64,000 bases of DNA. Origin: Ilyomonas sp964249755 (GTDB lineage: Bacteria > Bacteroidota > Bacteroidia > Chitinophagales > Chitinophagaceae). A model generated the notes under the pieces. It did no database searches, was not told the DNA's origin, and was given only the letters and a program-made list of their open reading frames with translations. A program made the translations under genes and the position numbers. The stretch spans positions 1,488,001 to 1,552,000 of the forward strand of contig CAXUDB010000001.1 in assembly GCA_964249755.1 (NCBI GenBank). Direction: 5' to 3'. This document shows, piece after piece, positions 16,578 through 25,778 of this stretch. Numbering within the stretch: position 1 is the first letter of the stretch; each line of letters starts with the position of its first letter.

Positions 16578-17948
16578 ATGAAACAAATTCTTTTTCTTTT
16601 TTCGGTTATTGCTTTATTCGGGGCTTGTAAAAACAGCGGTGAATACAAAAAGGTAATGCACGATCCGCTGCTGTATTCGCAAACCGTTCACGAACTGAAC
16701 AATATTGTAATGGGAAACAATTTTACGCCTGTTGTCGCTTCGCGCAATTATACCTATGCCAGCATTGCGGCATATGAAGTAGTGGCTGCGGGCGATAGTA
16801 AACACTACTCCTCTTTAAGCGGGCAATTGCATGGCTTCACCAATGTTCCCAAACCCGATGCAAAAAACAATATTGACTTTCCCTTTGCCGCCCTGTTAGC
16901 TTATTGTAAAGTGGGCAATGCCGTCACTTTCCCCGAAGGCAGCATGGATGATTATGTGGCCGGACTGAAGAAGAAAGCCGAAGATGCCAACATGCCTTCG
17001 GATGTGTTTGACGCCTCCGTTGCTTTTGGCGATACCGTTGCCAGTGCCGTCTTAAAATGGGCGAAAAAAGACAATTACTTACAAACAAGAAGTGCCAGCA
17101 AATTCACCGTTACCGAAGAAGAGGGCCGCTGGGTGCCCACGCCACCTATGTATGCGCAGGCCGTGGAGCCGCATTGGAAAGAAATTCGCCCGATGGTGAT
17201 GGATAGCGCAGGACAATTCCTGGTTCCGCCACCCATAAAATTTGATGTTACTAATAAAAACAGCGACTATTATAAACAGGTGCTACTAATAAAAAACGCG
17301 GTGGACAGCCTCACACCCGAACAGGAGCACATCGCTAACTTTTGGGACGACAATCCTTTCAAATTGAATGTAAACGGGCATGTAATGTTCGGAACCAAAA
17401 AATTCTCGCCCACCGGCCATTGGATGAGCATTGTAGGCATTGCTTCGCAAAAGGCGAAAGCCGATTTTAATGAAACGGTATATGCGTACACCAAGACTTC
17501 CATTGCCATGTTCGAAGCGTTTATTGAGTGCTGGGATGCGAAATATACCTACAACACCGCGCGCCCCGAAACGGTCATCAACAAGTACATTGACCCGAAC
17601 TGGCGACCGCTTTTACAAACACCTGCTTTTCCTGAATATACCTGCGGACACTCCACCATTTCTTCTGCCGCAGCAGAAGCGTTGACAAGTGTGTATGGAG
17701 ATAAATTTCATTATACCGATACCACCGAACTGGAGTTTGGTATTGAGAGCCGCTCGTTTCCTTCTTTCCGCGCAGCGGCGATTGAAAACAACTGGGCGCG
17801 TTTTTATGGCGGCATTCATTTTCACAGCTCCTGCATTACGGCTACACAATATGGCCGTAAGGTGGGCGATTTTGTTGCCAACACCTTGCACATGAAGAAG
17901 GGCGAGGATACGGTAGCACCGGCATCCGACACCACGCATTATTATTAA
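16578..17948 (+). CDS. Vanadium-haloperoxidase/PAP2-superfamily lipoprotein (first of two)
   Basis: The fold is that of vanadium-dependent haloperoxidases and type 2 phosphatidic acid phosphatases, which bind vanadate or phosphate in one pocket. The 456-residue product has a lipoprotein signal (lipobox FGAC, Cys17). The anion-site motifs are near the C-terminus: NTARPE around 328-331, PEYTCGHSTISS around 352-362, and a third block ending GGIHFHSS around 411-418 with Arg shortly before. The usual PSGH is CGHS here. Chloride or bromide oxidation, or phosphatase action, cannot be separated by reading. It starts a run with a beta-barrel gene and a second paralogue, all plus strand with small gaps, probably an operon. 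Confidence 0.85.
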   Translation: MKQILFLFSVIALFGACKNSGEYKKVMHDPLLYSQTVHELNNIVMGNNFTPVVASRNYTYASIAAYEVVAAGDSKHYSSLSGQLHGFTNVPKPDAKNNIDFPFAALLAYCKVGNAVTFPEGSMDDYVAGLKKKAEDANMPSDVFDASVAFGDTVASAVLKWAKKDNYLQTRSASKFTVTEEEGRWVPTPPMYAQAVEPHWKEIRPMVMDSAGQFLVPPPIKFDVTNKNSDYYKQVLLIKNAVDSLTPEQEHIANFWDDNPFKLNVNGHVMFGTKKFSPTGHWMSIVGIASQKAKADFNETVYAYTKTSIAMFEAFIECWDAKYTYNTARPETVINKYIDPNWRPLLQTPAFPEYTCGHSTISSAAAEALTSVYGDKFHYTDTTELEFGIESRSFPSFRAAAIENNWARFYGGIHFHSSCITATQYGRKVGDFVANTLHMKKGEDTVAPASDTTHYY

Positions 17949-17992
17949 AACTGAAAATAACCACTTTTTATACTACAAAACAACTGTCATTT

Positions 17993-18946
17993 ATGAAACG
18001 GAGGATTCTGACTTTCGCTTTTGCCGCTTTGCTCCTCGGCAGTAAAATACAGGCGCAAACCGACCACGATGCCATTATGATGAACAAAAACCAATGGTGC
18101 AACGGCATCTCTTACGAGCATAGCCAATGGAAAGACTATTGGGAAGGAACTTTGAAAAGAGACAACCTGAATATCGGCACCTTTACCTCGCAGATGGCGA
18201 TGTTTATGTCTAACTATGGCATTACCAACAGCCTGAACGTAATGGTAAGCGTGCCCTACGTTTGGAACCATGTCTCCGGTGGTACATTGCATAAAATGAA
18301 TGGCTTGCAGGATGCCAGCCTTGCTGTTAAGTGGCGACCCTTCACCACCCAATGGGGCAATTCAAAACTGTCGGTCTACGGCGTGGGCAGTATAGGCACG
18401 CCGTTCAGCAACTACGATGTTGATTTTATGCCGTTAGCCATCGGCTCTCACTCCACCAATGTTACCGGCAGGGCTTTGGCCGATTATCAAAAAGGAAAAT
18501 TCTTCGCCACCGCATCGGCAGCTTATACCATTCGCAGCAATACTAAAATTGACCAGAATGCGTATTATACCGATCACATGATTTACTCCAACGAGGTGAA
18601 CCTGCCGAACATGAACAATGTAATGCTCAGTGCGGGTTTGCGCAGCCGCTACCTGATTGCTGAAGCGATGATAAGCACCAGCACCACACTTGGCGGCACC
18701 GATATTCGCCGCAACGATATGCCGCATCCCTGGAACCGCATGAACATGACCAACATTGGTGCACACGCAAAATATACACTGCCCTTCTACACGCATATAG
18801 AACTTACGGCTGACGTAAGCCACACCATAGATGGAAAGGGCATCTTTAAAGCCAGAAACGTAGGGCAGGCCACCAACTTCGGTTTCGGCGCTTACTATCT
18901 TTTCAACTTTAAAAAGAAAGGGTCTCAGCCTGCCACCCATTCTTAG
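17993..18946 (+). CDS. Outer-membrane beta-barrel protein
   Basis: The 317-residue product has a signal peptide (MKRRILTFAFAALLLGSKIQA) and alternating amphipathic strands ending in YYLFNFKKKG, typical of an outer-membrane barrel. The pattern (SQMAMFMSNYGITNSLNVMVSVPYV, AVKWRPF, FFATASAAYTIR) resembles the transporter-like barrels annotated as MetA-pathway or toluene-transport-type proteins. Substrate is unknown. It sits between two haloperoxidase-like lipoprotein genes, 44 bp after the first and 36 bp before the second. It may therefore be their outer-membrane partner. Confidence 0.7.
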   Translation: MKRRILTFAFAALLLGSKIQAQTDHDAIMMNKNQWCNGISYEHSQWKDYWEGTLKRDNLNIGTFTSQMAMFMSNYGITNSLNVMVSVPYVWNHVSGGTLHKMNGLQDASLAVKWRPFTTQWGNSKLSVYGVGSIGTPFSNYDVDFMPLAIGSHSTNVTGRALADYQKGKFFATASAAYTIRSNTKIDQNAYYTDHMIYSNEVNLPNMNNVMLSAGLRSRYLIAEAMISTSTTLGGTDIRRNDMPHPWNRMNMTNIGAHAKYTLPFYTHIELTADVSHTIDGKGIFKARNVGQATNFGFGAYYLFNFKKKGSQPATHS

Positions 18947-18982
18947 TTATCATTATTTAAAACACCATTCACTTTTTTGTTT

Positions 18983-20548
18983 ATGAAAAAATACATTGCA
19001 CTTAGCTTATTAATGATAGCCATCACGCTTACTACGACTATCATTGTTATTTCCTGCGGAAAAGATGTAACCGGCAGAACCGATGAAGTGGCTGCGCTTA
19101 CGCCTGCCGATAACGACACAAATGCCGGCAACTGGAAAACCGTTTTGCTGAAACGACCCGACACCTTTGCAGTGGCTGCTCCGGCGGCTACTACATCCGG
19201 CGGCTACGTGGGCGAACTGAATGAAGTAAAAGGCTTGCAAGCCAACCTGACACCCGCACAAAAAGACATTGTAAAATACTGGAGCGCCGGCGCGGTGCTT
19301 CGCTGGAACGAAATTTTGAGAGGACTGGTAGCCAAGCACAATCTTCCGCCTTACCAGAACGAAGACGGCACTTATCCTATACCTAATTCTACCAATCCAT
19401 TCAACTATCCGCAGTTTCCGTTTTCCAACCCGCCATACGCTGCCCGTGCTTACGCTTATGTAAGTGCTGCGCAATACGACGCATTAGTAAGCGCCTGGCA
19501 TTATAAAATGCAGTACAAGCGGATGGCGCCTTACAAGATAGATTCAACCATCAATGCGCATAAAATGGTACCTGGCAGTGACCTGCCTTCTTATCCTTCG
19601 GAGGATGCAGTGGTAGCCGGTGTTACAGCAGAAATGATGAAACTATTGTTCCCAACCGAGATTGCCTACATCGAACAAAAAGCTGCAGAATGCGAGCAGG
19701 CAAGGCTAATGGCTGGCGCCAATGTGCGCAGCGATCTTGTAGCCGGTGAAGTTTTGGGCAGAGCCGTAGCGCAAACCTTTACGGCACGTGCCAAAGGAGA
19801 CAATGCCGGTAAAGCTGTAGGCACACAAGCCGATTGGGACAAACTGGTAACCGACTGTGAAGCGCGTGGCGAAGAAGCCTGGGTGAGCCTGGAAACGCCA
19901 AAGCGCCCTCCAATGCTGCCCCTATATGGTAATGTAAAAGCCTTCCTGTTCGATTCGCTTACCTGCGTTTCGCTGCGTCCGGGTCCGCCGCCCTCTACCG
20001 GTAGCCAGCAGATGAAAGATGAAACACAGGAAATATATGACTATGTTCAAAATCCCTCACGCGATCATATCCGCATTGTAAACTTCTGGGCAGATGGTGC
20101 CGGCACTTACACACCGGCCGGCCACTGGGATGCGATTGCTGCCGAAGATTTTATTAAACAAAACTGGAGCGAAGTGCGCTGGGCGCGTAATATGGCTTTG
20201 CTGAACATGAGTTTAATGGATGCAGGCGTTGTATGCTGGAACACCAAAAACTACTACTTCAACCCGCGTCCATCGCAGATGAACCCGGCCATTAAAACCT
20301 TAACTGGGGTGCCCAATTTCCCGTCTTACATATCCGGGCATTCCACCTTCAGCGGTGCGGCTTCTGCTATCTTAGGTCACATTCTGCCCCAGCGCGCCGA
20401 TGCTTATGCAGCTATGGCGCAGGAAGCTTCTATGTCGCGCATGTATGGTGGCATCCATTTCCGCAGCGATTGCCAGGTGGGTTTGGACGTAGGCAGGAAA
20501 GTGGGTGGTTATGCCATTGCAAAAGCGCAGGCCGACGGGGCTGAATAG
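18983..20548 (+). CDS. Vanadium-haloperoxidase/PAP2-superfamily lipoprotein (second of two)
   Basis: From ATG 18983 the 521-residue protein carries a lipoprotein signal (ITLTTTIIVISC). A frame extension to TTG 18977 adds only two residues. The anion-binding motifs are NPRPSQMNP around 425-433, FPSYISGHSTFSGAAS around 445-459 and SRMYGGIHFRSDC around 483-495. It also has DGAGTYTPAGHWDAIA, which parallels TGHWMSI in the first copy. It differs from that paralogue by about 65 extra residues and keeps SGH rather than CGH. The two are distant relatives rather than a recent duplication. A perfect-palindrome terminator follows at 20607. Confidence 0.85.
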   Translation: MKKYIALSLLMIAITLTTTIIVISCGKDVTGRTDEVAALTPADNDTNAGNWKTVLLKRPDTFAVAAPAATTSGGYVGELNEVKGLQANLTPAQKDIVKYWSAGAVLRWNEILRGLVAKHNLPPYQNEDGTYPIPNSTNPFNYPQFPFSNPPYAARAYAYVSAAQYDALVSAWHYKMQYKRMAPYKIDSTINAHKMVPGSDLPSYPSEDAVVAGVTAEMMKLLFPTEIAYIEQKAAECEQARLMAGANVRSDLVAGEVLGRAVAQTFTARAKGDNAGKAVGTQADWDKLVTDCEARGEEAWVSLETPKRPPMLPLYGNVKAFLFDSLTCVSLRPGPPPSTGSQQMKDETQEIYDYVQNPSRDHIRIVNFWADGAGTYTPAGHWDAIAAEDFIKQNWSEVRWARNMALLNMSLMDAGVVCWNTKNYYFNPRPSQMNPAIKTLTGVPNFPSYISGHSTFSGAASAILGHILPQRADAYAAMAQEASMSRMYGGIHFRSDCQVGLDVGRKVGGYAIAKAQADGAE

Positions 20549-20606
20549 GAGAGAGAATCATAAAGGTTCGGGTATAAATAATCTTAGAGAAGATCTTTAT
20601 AGAAGT

Positions 20607-20641
20607 AAAACGAGCCGTTGAGAATCTCAACGGCTCGTTTT
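20607..20641. terminator. Near-perfect palindrome, bidirectional terminator, with GTTGAGAATCTCAAC core
   Basis: AAAACGAGCCGTTGAGA (20607-20623) pairs with TCTCAACGGCTCGTTTT (20625-20641) around a single central base. As RNA it makes a long stem with a T-run, suitable for ending the haloperoxidase operon. Its central 15 bp equal the palindrome that recurs every 42 bp in the array just downstream. Confidence 0.8.
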
Positions 20642-20739
20642 GCAAATGAAAAGGAAACCTGTCGCGCCGCGCTCCAAAGCAAATTACCATGCGCAATAAG
20701 GTAAAAAGGTCCTACCGGAGCTTGGAGGCAAGACAGGAA

Positions 20740-21006
20740 TGATAAAACCCTCCCGAAGCCATCTGTAACGAAAAAGGTGCAGTTGAGAGTCTCAACAAAA
20801 CACACGGAGCCAACATATGCCCTGTTGAGATTCTCAACAGGGCATCGGGAGAGGCAAGATGAGCAGTTGAGATTCTCAACAAGACATCGGGAGTCGAAAT
20901 ATATATAGTTGAGAATCTCAACTGTTCATCGGGAGCTGCAATGTGAGCAGTTGAGATTCTCAGGAAGACAGCGGGAGTGGCAATGTATGTAGTTGAGAAT
21001 CCGGTG
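20740..21006. repeat. Tandem array, exact 42-bp period, each unit carrying a 15-bp palindrome
   Basis: GTTGAGAnTCTCAAC or close variants start at 20782, 20824, 20866, 20908, 20950 and 20992, all 42 bp apart. A degenerate unit lies near 20740. The sequence between palindromes is itself conserved (CATCGGGAG, GAGCA), so these are not CRISPR spacers. The minus strand reads as 14-residue repeats (LRISTAHLASPDAL and relatives), but 42 is a multiple of three, so an open frame proves little. It lies between the haloperoxidase terminator and the TonB receptor gene. Confidence 0.85.
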
Positions 21007-21195
21007 AAGACGTTAGAAGCTGAAACGGGAATAAGAAAATTTTTATTCTGGCGGACAGGGAGTGAAGGGCGCAATGCCGGCAACTACCTGATACACGCGG
21101 TATAAAGAAGAGGCTGAAGCCGGTTGGGAAGGGTTGAGAAGCCGGTTTTCAAGTGCTGACAGAGGTATTGTGGTTTGAACAAACGGCAGGAAAAA

Positions 21196-21374
21196 GCCGG
21201 ATAGATATTCTGCTGCTGAGGGGCTGCCGGATGTGGGCGAGTACCGCGCTGAAGGCTTTGGGCGCGGGCTTTTGTGGCGCAGTACTGCCCGACAGCCGGA
21301 ACCGGAGTTGAGAAAAGTAGAGAAAGATGACTGCCCCAAAGGGAATGTTAGATGTACAATGTCGGATGTACGAT
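21196..21374 (-). repeat. Dispersed repeat, copy 2 (inverted relative to copy 1 at 7991-8160)
   Basis: Read on the minus strand, this segment follows copy 1 block by block (GGGGCAGTC, GGTTCCGGCTG, GCAGTACTGCG, CGCGCCCAAA, GCGGTACTC, CACATCCGGCAGCCC). In both copies a 21/42-bp phased array lies on the same side, 23 bp away for copy 1 and about 190 bp away for copy 2. It ends about 30 bp before the TonB receptor start. Confidence 0.8.
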
Positions 21375-21405
21375 GTGAATGATTTTAGTATGTAATGAAA
21401 TGGCA

Positions 21406-23595
21406 ATGAAAAAAAGATACTTCGGATTTTGCCTGCTCGCAATGCTGGGCAGTAAAGCTGTGCTGGCGCAACGGGATACCGCCGTTGGGGTGCTGGATAG
21501 CGTGACGGTGAGCACCTACCTGCGAAACACAATAAAGCAAAGCCTGCCGGATGTGTACGGAACGTTTATTTATGCCGGCAAAAAGACCGACCTGCTGAAC
21601 CTGGATGCTGCCAAGGGCAACCTGGCGCAGAACATGGGGCGGCTTCAGTTTGCGCAGATACCGGGCCTGAATATGTGGCAGATGGATGGCGCCGGTACGC
21701 AACTGAACATTGCTACGCGCGGCACCGATGCCCATCGCAGCATCGAGCTGAACGCGAGGCAAAATGGATACATGACCAACAGCGACGCTTTTGGCTATCC
21801 CGAGAACCACTATACGCTTCCCTTGCAGGCAGTGCAGCAGGTGCAGTATGTGCGCGGTGCGGCGGCACTGCAGTTTGGTCCGCAGTTTGGCGGTATGATG
21901 AACTATGTGCTGAAGGAAGGCGACACCAGTAAATTGCTGTCCATAGAGAGCGAACAAACGGGTGGCTCAAACCGTTTTTTTAACTCGTACAATGCCGTGG
22001 GCGGAACCGCCGGCAAGCTGCAGTATTATGCTTATTACGACAACCGCAGCGGCAATGGCTGGCGCGATAATTCGCACTTTACTTATCATGCTTATTATGG
22101 CAATCTCACGTATCATTTTAGTAAAAAAACGAGTGCTTCTTTGCAATATTCGCGCATGGATTATGTGCAGCAAATTGCCGGCGGCTTAACCGACGCGCAG
22201 TTTGCTGCTAACCCGAAGCAATCTCTTCGGGCAAGAAACTTTTTTGAGCCGGAAATTAATTTGGCAGCGCTGGTGGTTAAGTCTTCCTTGGGTGCGAATA
22301 CAGAACTGAATATTACATCACACTTCCTGTTTGGCGAGCGCAACAGCGTGCAGTTTCTAAATGCCGGAGATATTGCCGATACGGTTAATCTTTCCATCAA
22401 CAACTATAACCCGCGGCAGGTGGATAGAGATTATTACAATGGCTTTACTACCGAAGCCCGCATCCGGCACAGCTATGCGCTGGGCAGGGGCAGAAGCACG
22501 CTGTCTGGCGGCGTTCGCTATTTTACTGAAATTACCAAGCGCAGGCAAAAAGGTGTGGGTACATCGGGCAGCGATTTCGATTTGTCGCTTACACAGCCGT
22601 ATGGCATAGATCTGCGTTTCAATACACACAACTATGCGGCGTTTGCCGAAAACATTTTTCAGATTACAAAAGCGTTTTCTTTTACGCCGGGCGTTCGTTA
22701 TGAAATTATAGATACAAAGCTGACCGGCGTAATCAATCATGCTGCAGATAAAGTGCGTTATGATGGTAACCGGACGTTTCCTTTATTTGGTGCGGGCTTG
22801 CAATACGACATGAATAAAAAGGGACAGTTGTATGGAAACATCTCGCAGGAATACCGTCCTTATTTGTATGCGAATGTTACGCAAGCCGACCGGTTAGACC
22901 TCATAGACCCAAATTTGAAAGATGTAAAAGGCTACAACATTGACCTGGGGTATCGCGGCAATTATAAAAACATATTAAGCTGGGACGTAAATGGCTTCTA
23001 TGTTTTTTATGGCAACCGTATTGGCTTAACTACGTTTACCAGCCCGGACAGCAGCAAACATTTATATACTGCCAATGTAGGCGATGCAGTAGCTAAAGGC
23101 GTGGAAAGCTATGTAGAAGTTTCGCTGCTCCGGTTGAGTGATGTATTAACGAACGAAAATGACATCCGCGTTTTCAATTCACTGTCTTATACGCATGCCC
23201 GCTATCAGAATACAGTTATTACTAAGAGCGGTGTCAACACCAATATTGATGGCAACTACATAGAAAACACGCCCGAATGGATAGAGAAAGCCGGTATTAC
23301 CCTCAAGCATAAAAATGCCAGCCTGCGTGTGCAGTACAGCTATTCAAGTAAACAATATAATGATGCCTTGAATACCGTTTCCAGCGCCAATGGTGTAACG
23401 GGTTTGATACCATCTTATCATGTATGGGATGCTACGTTTAGCTGGCAGTTTTTGCGCAGCTACCGCATCAGTGCCGGTATTAATAATTTTACGAACGAGC
23501 ATTACTTCAACCGCCGCATTACCATGTATCCCGGTCCCGGCATTTTACCTGCCGATGGCAGAACGGGGTATGTTTCATTTGCCGTTAAGCTGTAA
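21406..23595 (+). CDS. TonB-dependent outer-membrane receptor, FecA-like
   Basis: This is an outer-membrane gated channel that probably takes up a ferric siderophore or ferric citrate. From ATG 21406 (MKKRYFGFCLLAMLGSKAVLA) it has 729 residues with a signal peptide. The plug domain (about 40-170) includes IATRGTDAHRSIELNARQNGYMTNSDAFGYPENHYTLP in FecA fashion, split here by family-typical turns, and VRGAAALQFGPQFGGMMNY. A 22-strand barrel ends in YVSFAVKL. There is no SusC-type N-terminal CarboxypepD_reg domain and no SusD partner. No FecI/FecR regulators adjoin it. The next gene converges 24 bp away. The ligand is inferred only from resemblance. Confidence 0.88.
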   Translation: MKKRYFGFCLLAMLGSKAVLAQRDTAVGVLDSVTVSTYLRNTIKQSLPDVYGTFIYAGKKTDLLNLDAAKGNLAQNMGRLQFAQIPGLNMWQMDGAGTQLNIATRGTDAHRSIELNARQNGYMTNSDAFGYPENHYTLPLQAVQQVQYVRGAAALQFGPQFGGMMNYVLKEGDTSKLLSIESEQTGGSNRFFNSYNAVGGTAGKLQYYAYYDNRSGNGWRDNSHFTYHAYYGNLTYHFSKKTSASLQYSRMDYVQQIAGGLTDAQFAANPKQSLRARNFFEPEINLAALVVKSSLGANTELNITSHFLFGERNSVQFLNAGDIADTVNLSINNYNPRQVDRDYYNGFTTEARIRHSYALGRGRSTLSGGVRYFTEITKRRQKGVGTSGSDFDLSLTQPYGIDLRFNTHNYAAFAENIFQITKAFSFTPGVRYEIIDTKLTGVINHAADKVRYDGNRTFPLFGAGLQYDMNKKGQLYGNISQEYRPYLYANVTQADRLDLIDPNLKDVKGYNIDLGYRGNYKNILSWDVNGFYVFYGNRIGLTTFTSPDSSKHLYTANVGDAVAKGVESYVEVSLLRLSDVLTNENDIRVFNSLSYTHARYQNTVITKSGVNTNIDGNYIENTPEWIEKAGITLKHKNASLRVQYSYSSKQYNDALNTVSSANGVTGLIPSYHVWDATFSWQFLRSYRISAGINNFTNEHYFNRRITMYPGPGILPADGRTGYVSFAVKL

Positions 23596-23619
23596 GGTTT
23601 GGGATGAGGGATTGAACAA

Positions 23620-25584
23620 TTATTTGGCGGCATGCAACTGTATCTGGCTGCCTTCGGTTGTCAGGTTGTTATCTACAATCCGGTTGTTGTATTGCTGTAT
23701 AATTGCCCTTATTTTAGTGGTTAAAGCCTGCGTTGTATCGGGTAATTGGGAAAGCAGATTGTGCTGCTGCGTAAAGTCTTTTTTGTAGTTATATAAAGCA
23801 ACCGGCTTGTCGTTCTGATAGAGCAATAAATAATCGCCATAGAAGAGGTTGTAGGCATCGTTAAGATGATTAAAAGCATAAGGTGTGGTATCGTCTTTCA
23901 ATACGTCGCGGCCAAAAGCAATGTAAGGTTTATTGTAATGCAGATAGCCCAGCACCGTGGGCATAATGTCTATCTGGTTGATGGTTTCCGGTTTGAAAAA
24001 AGAGCTGTCATCGCCGGGTTTATAAAAGAAAACCGGAATGGAAAAATAGCCGGGCACCGAGCTGTACTCGGGATAATAAGTTTGCGACGAAGCATGATCT
24101 GCCGTTATTACAAACAAGGTATGCTTAAACCAGGGCATGGTTTGCGCTGTATCGAAAAAACGCTTCAATGCATGGTCGGTGTATTGAATGCATTTGTCTT
24201 CCGTTAAAGGGCCACCGGTAAACACTTTTTTGTCCTGATCGGGTATGGCAAAAGGATCGTGCGAGGAAAGCGTAAAAACGGTTGTGAAGAAAGGTTGCCG
24301 GAACGTGTTCATCTTATGGGCAAAGAACTGAAGAAAGGGTTCATCCCAGATGCCCCAGATGCCATCAAAGTCTTTGTCGTTGTTGTATTCATCCTTGCCA
24401 AAATAAGCGTCGAAGCCGATGCTTTTAGAGAAAGCCAGAAAGCCCATGGAACCATTAGGCGCTCCATGGAAAAAAGCGCTGTAATACCCTTTCTCTTTCA
24501 AAAGCGAAGGCAGGCTGTTCAGTTTATCGTTGGAGTATTGCGACAGCACAAACGGCACTTTGCCGGAAGGTAGGCTGCAAAGGACAGAAGGCATCGCTTC
24601 GATAGATTTTCTGCCATTGGCAAATGAGTATTGGTAAGCGTAGCTTTTGCCAACCAGGGAATCTAAAAATGGAGCATAGCCTTTGTATTTGTTCCCCTTG
24701 TTTTTATTATAAACCGAAACAAACTCTTTGGAGAAACTCTCCAGAATGAGGACGACTACGTTATTGTATCTGAACGATGCGGTATCGTGTGGGGAGTGCA
24801 AAGGAGTGAATACGGCATTCAACTTAGCTTCATCCTTGAAGTAATTTACTTTATCCACGTTTTCAATATTGGCGGTTCTTATCATGGCGAAAGGCGTATT
24901 CAGCACAACATTTACATCGCGCGGATCGTCGCACCATTGAGCTGCATTGCTCAGCGTGATTGGGCGGATGCTGTGGGCAAATCCGCCGCGAACGCCACCC
25001 ACGAATAACGTCACCAACACGGGCAGCAGCGCCAGGCTGATTCCATAATGCTTCCAGGAGTTTGACAGATTGCGTTTATAATCTATCCTGTCGTACAATT
25101 TCTTTAATGCAATAACCATAGCTATCCAAAGCACTACTGCATACCAATATGTAAAGAAAAAATGGATGAATAAACTGCCCAGGTTGCGCTCGTTCCGGAA
25201 CTGCGAAAAAACAGTAAGTGTAGTTCGTTGAAGCGTGAATTTATAATAAATGAAATCAATGGCGTTGGCAGCCATAGCAATGGCATTGCTAATGATGAAA
25301 ACCCAGGCAGCTATTTTTTTATACACCTGATGATACCGCAGCGGATGCGGAATGATCATCATGATAATGAATAACAGGTTGGTGTACAAAACAGCTGTCA
25401 AATCGAACTGGATGCCGCCCGCCAGCAGTGTCATAAACTCAGTGAAGGATATATGTGGAAAATAAGAGGCATTGAAGAAATAAAATTCGAGACGGCACAC
25501 CGAATAAAATAAAAGTACAAGAATCAGGTGCAGGATCATTGCCGAATAGATGTTGGTGCAGCAAGTCGCTTCTTTTCTCATCAT
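23620..25584 (-). CDS. LTA synthase-like membrane sulfatase/phosphoglycerol transferase
   Basis: The 654-residue inner-membrane protein has about five N-terminal transmembrane helices (15-190) and an extracytoplasmic sulfatase-fold domain (about 260-560). Active-site blocks include VVVLILESFSKEF (first metal-binding Glu), FANGRKSIEAMPSVLCSLP (nucleophile, here Ser where LtaS has Thr), FSSHDPF-like TLSSHDPF and FVITADHASS. In Gram-negatives this family adds phosphoglycerol or phosphoethanolamine to glycans or lipids; lipoteichoic acid itself is not expected. The C-terminal 90 residues probably contact substrate. The start is ATG 25584, with Met2 as an equal alternative. It converges with the TonB gene. 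Confidence 0.85.
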   Translation of the reverse strand: MMRKEATCCTNIYSAMILHLILVLLFYSVCRLEFYFFNASYFPHISFTEFMTLLAGGIQFDLTAVLYTNLLFIIMMIIPHPLRYHQVYKKIAAWVFIISNAIAMAANAIDFIYYKFTLQRTTLTVFSQFRNERNLGSLFIHFFFTYWYAVVLWIAMVIALKKLYDRIDYKRNLSNSWKHYGISLALLPVLVTLFVGGVRGGFAHSIRPITLSNAAQWCDDPRDVNVVLNTPFAMIRTANIENVDKVNYFKDEAKLNAVFTPLHSPHDTASFRYNNVVVLILESFSKEFVSVYNKNKGNKYKGYAPFLDSLVGKSYAYQYSFANGRKSIEAMPSVLCSLPSGKVPFVLSQYSNDKLNSLPSLLKEKGYYSAFFHGAPNGSMGFLAFSKSIGFDAYFGKDEYNNDKDFDGIWGIWDEPFLQFFAHKMNTFRQPFFTTVFTLSSHDPFAIPDQDKKVFTGGPLTEDKCIQYTDHALKRFFDTAQTMPWFKHTLFVITADHASSQTYYPEYSSVPGYFSIPVFFYKPGDDSSFFKPETINQIDIMPTVLGYLHYNKPYIAFGRDVLKDDTTPYAFNHLNDAYNLFYGDYLLLYQNDKPVALYNYKKDFTQQHNLLSQLPDTTQALTTKIRAIIQQYNNRIVDNNLTTEGSQIQLHAAK

Positions 25585-25733
25585 GACAGGTAAACTAAAT
25601 ATTTCCGTTATTTCATACAGCGGACGACTGATGCAAAAACAGGCGGGCAGTTTAATGAAGCGGTGAGATTATTTTATTCATTCCAACGGACATTGCGCTC
25701 TTTATTTTAAGGCCTTTTTATTTCTTTCCTTTC

Positions 25734-25762
25734 TTTCCTTCATGCGGTAAGAATTACATTTG
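25734..25762 (+). promoter_or_regulatory. Bacteroidota-type promoter for the DUF3127 gene
   Basis: TACATTTG at 25755-25762 matches the -7 consensus TAnnTTTG exactly. TTTC at 25734-25737 stands 17 bp upstream as a -33 element. The predicted leader before ATG 25779 is only about ten bases. Confidence 0.5.
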
Positions 25763-25778
25763 CCCCAAAACCACAACC

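Noticed and set aside
20740..21006. CRISPR array suggested by regular 15-bp repeats
   Set aside because: The sequences between repeats are similar to each other, the repeats are too short, spacing is exactly 42 bp and no cas genes are present.
20712..21083. Minus-strand frame with 14-residue repeats
   Set aside because: The 42-bp period is a multiple of three so no stop appears; no signal, start context or family likeness supports a gene.
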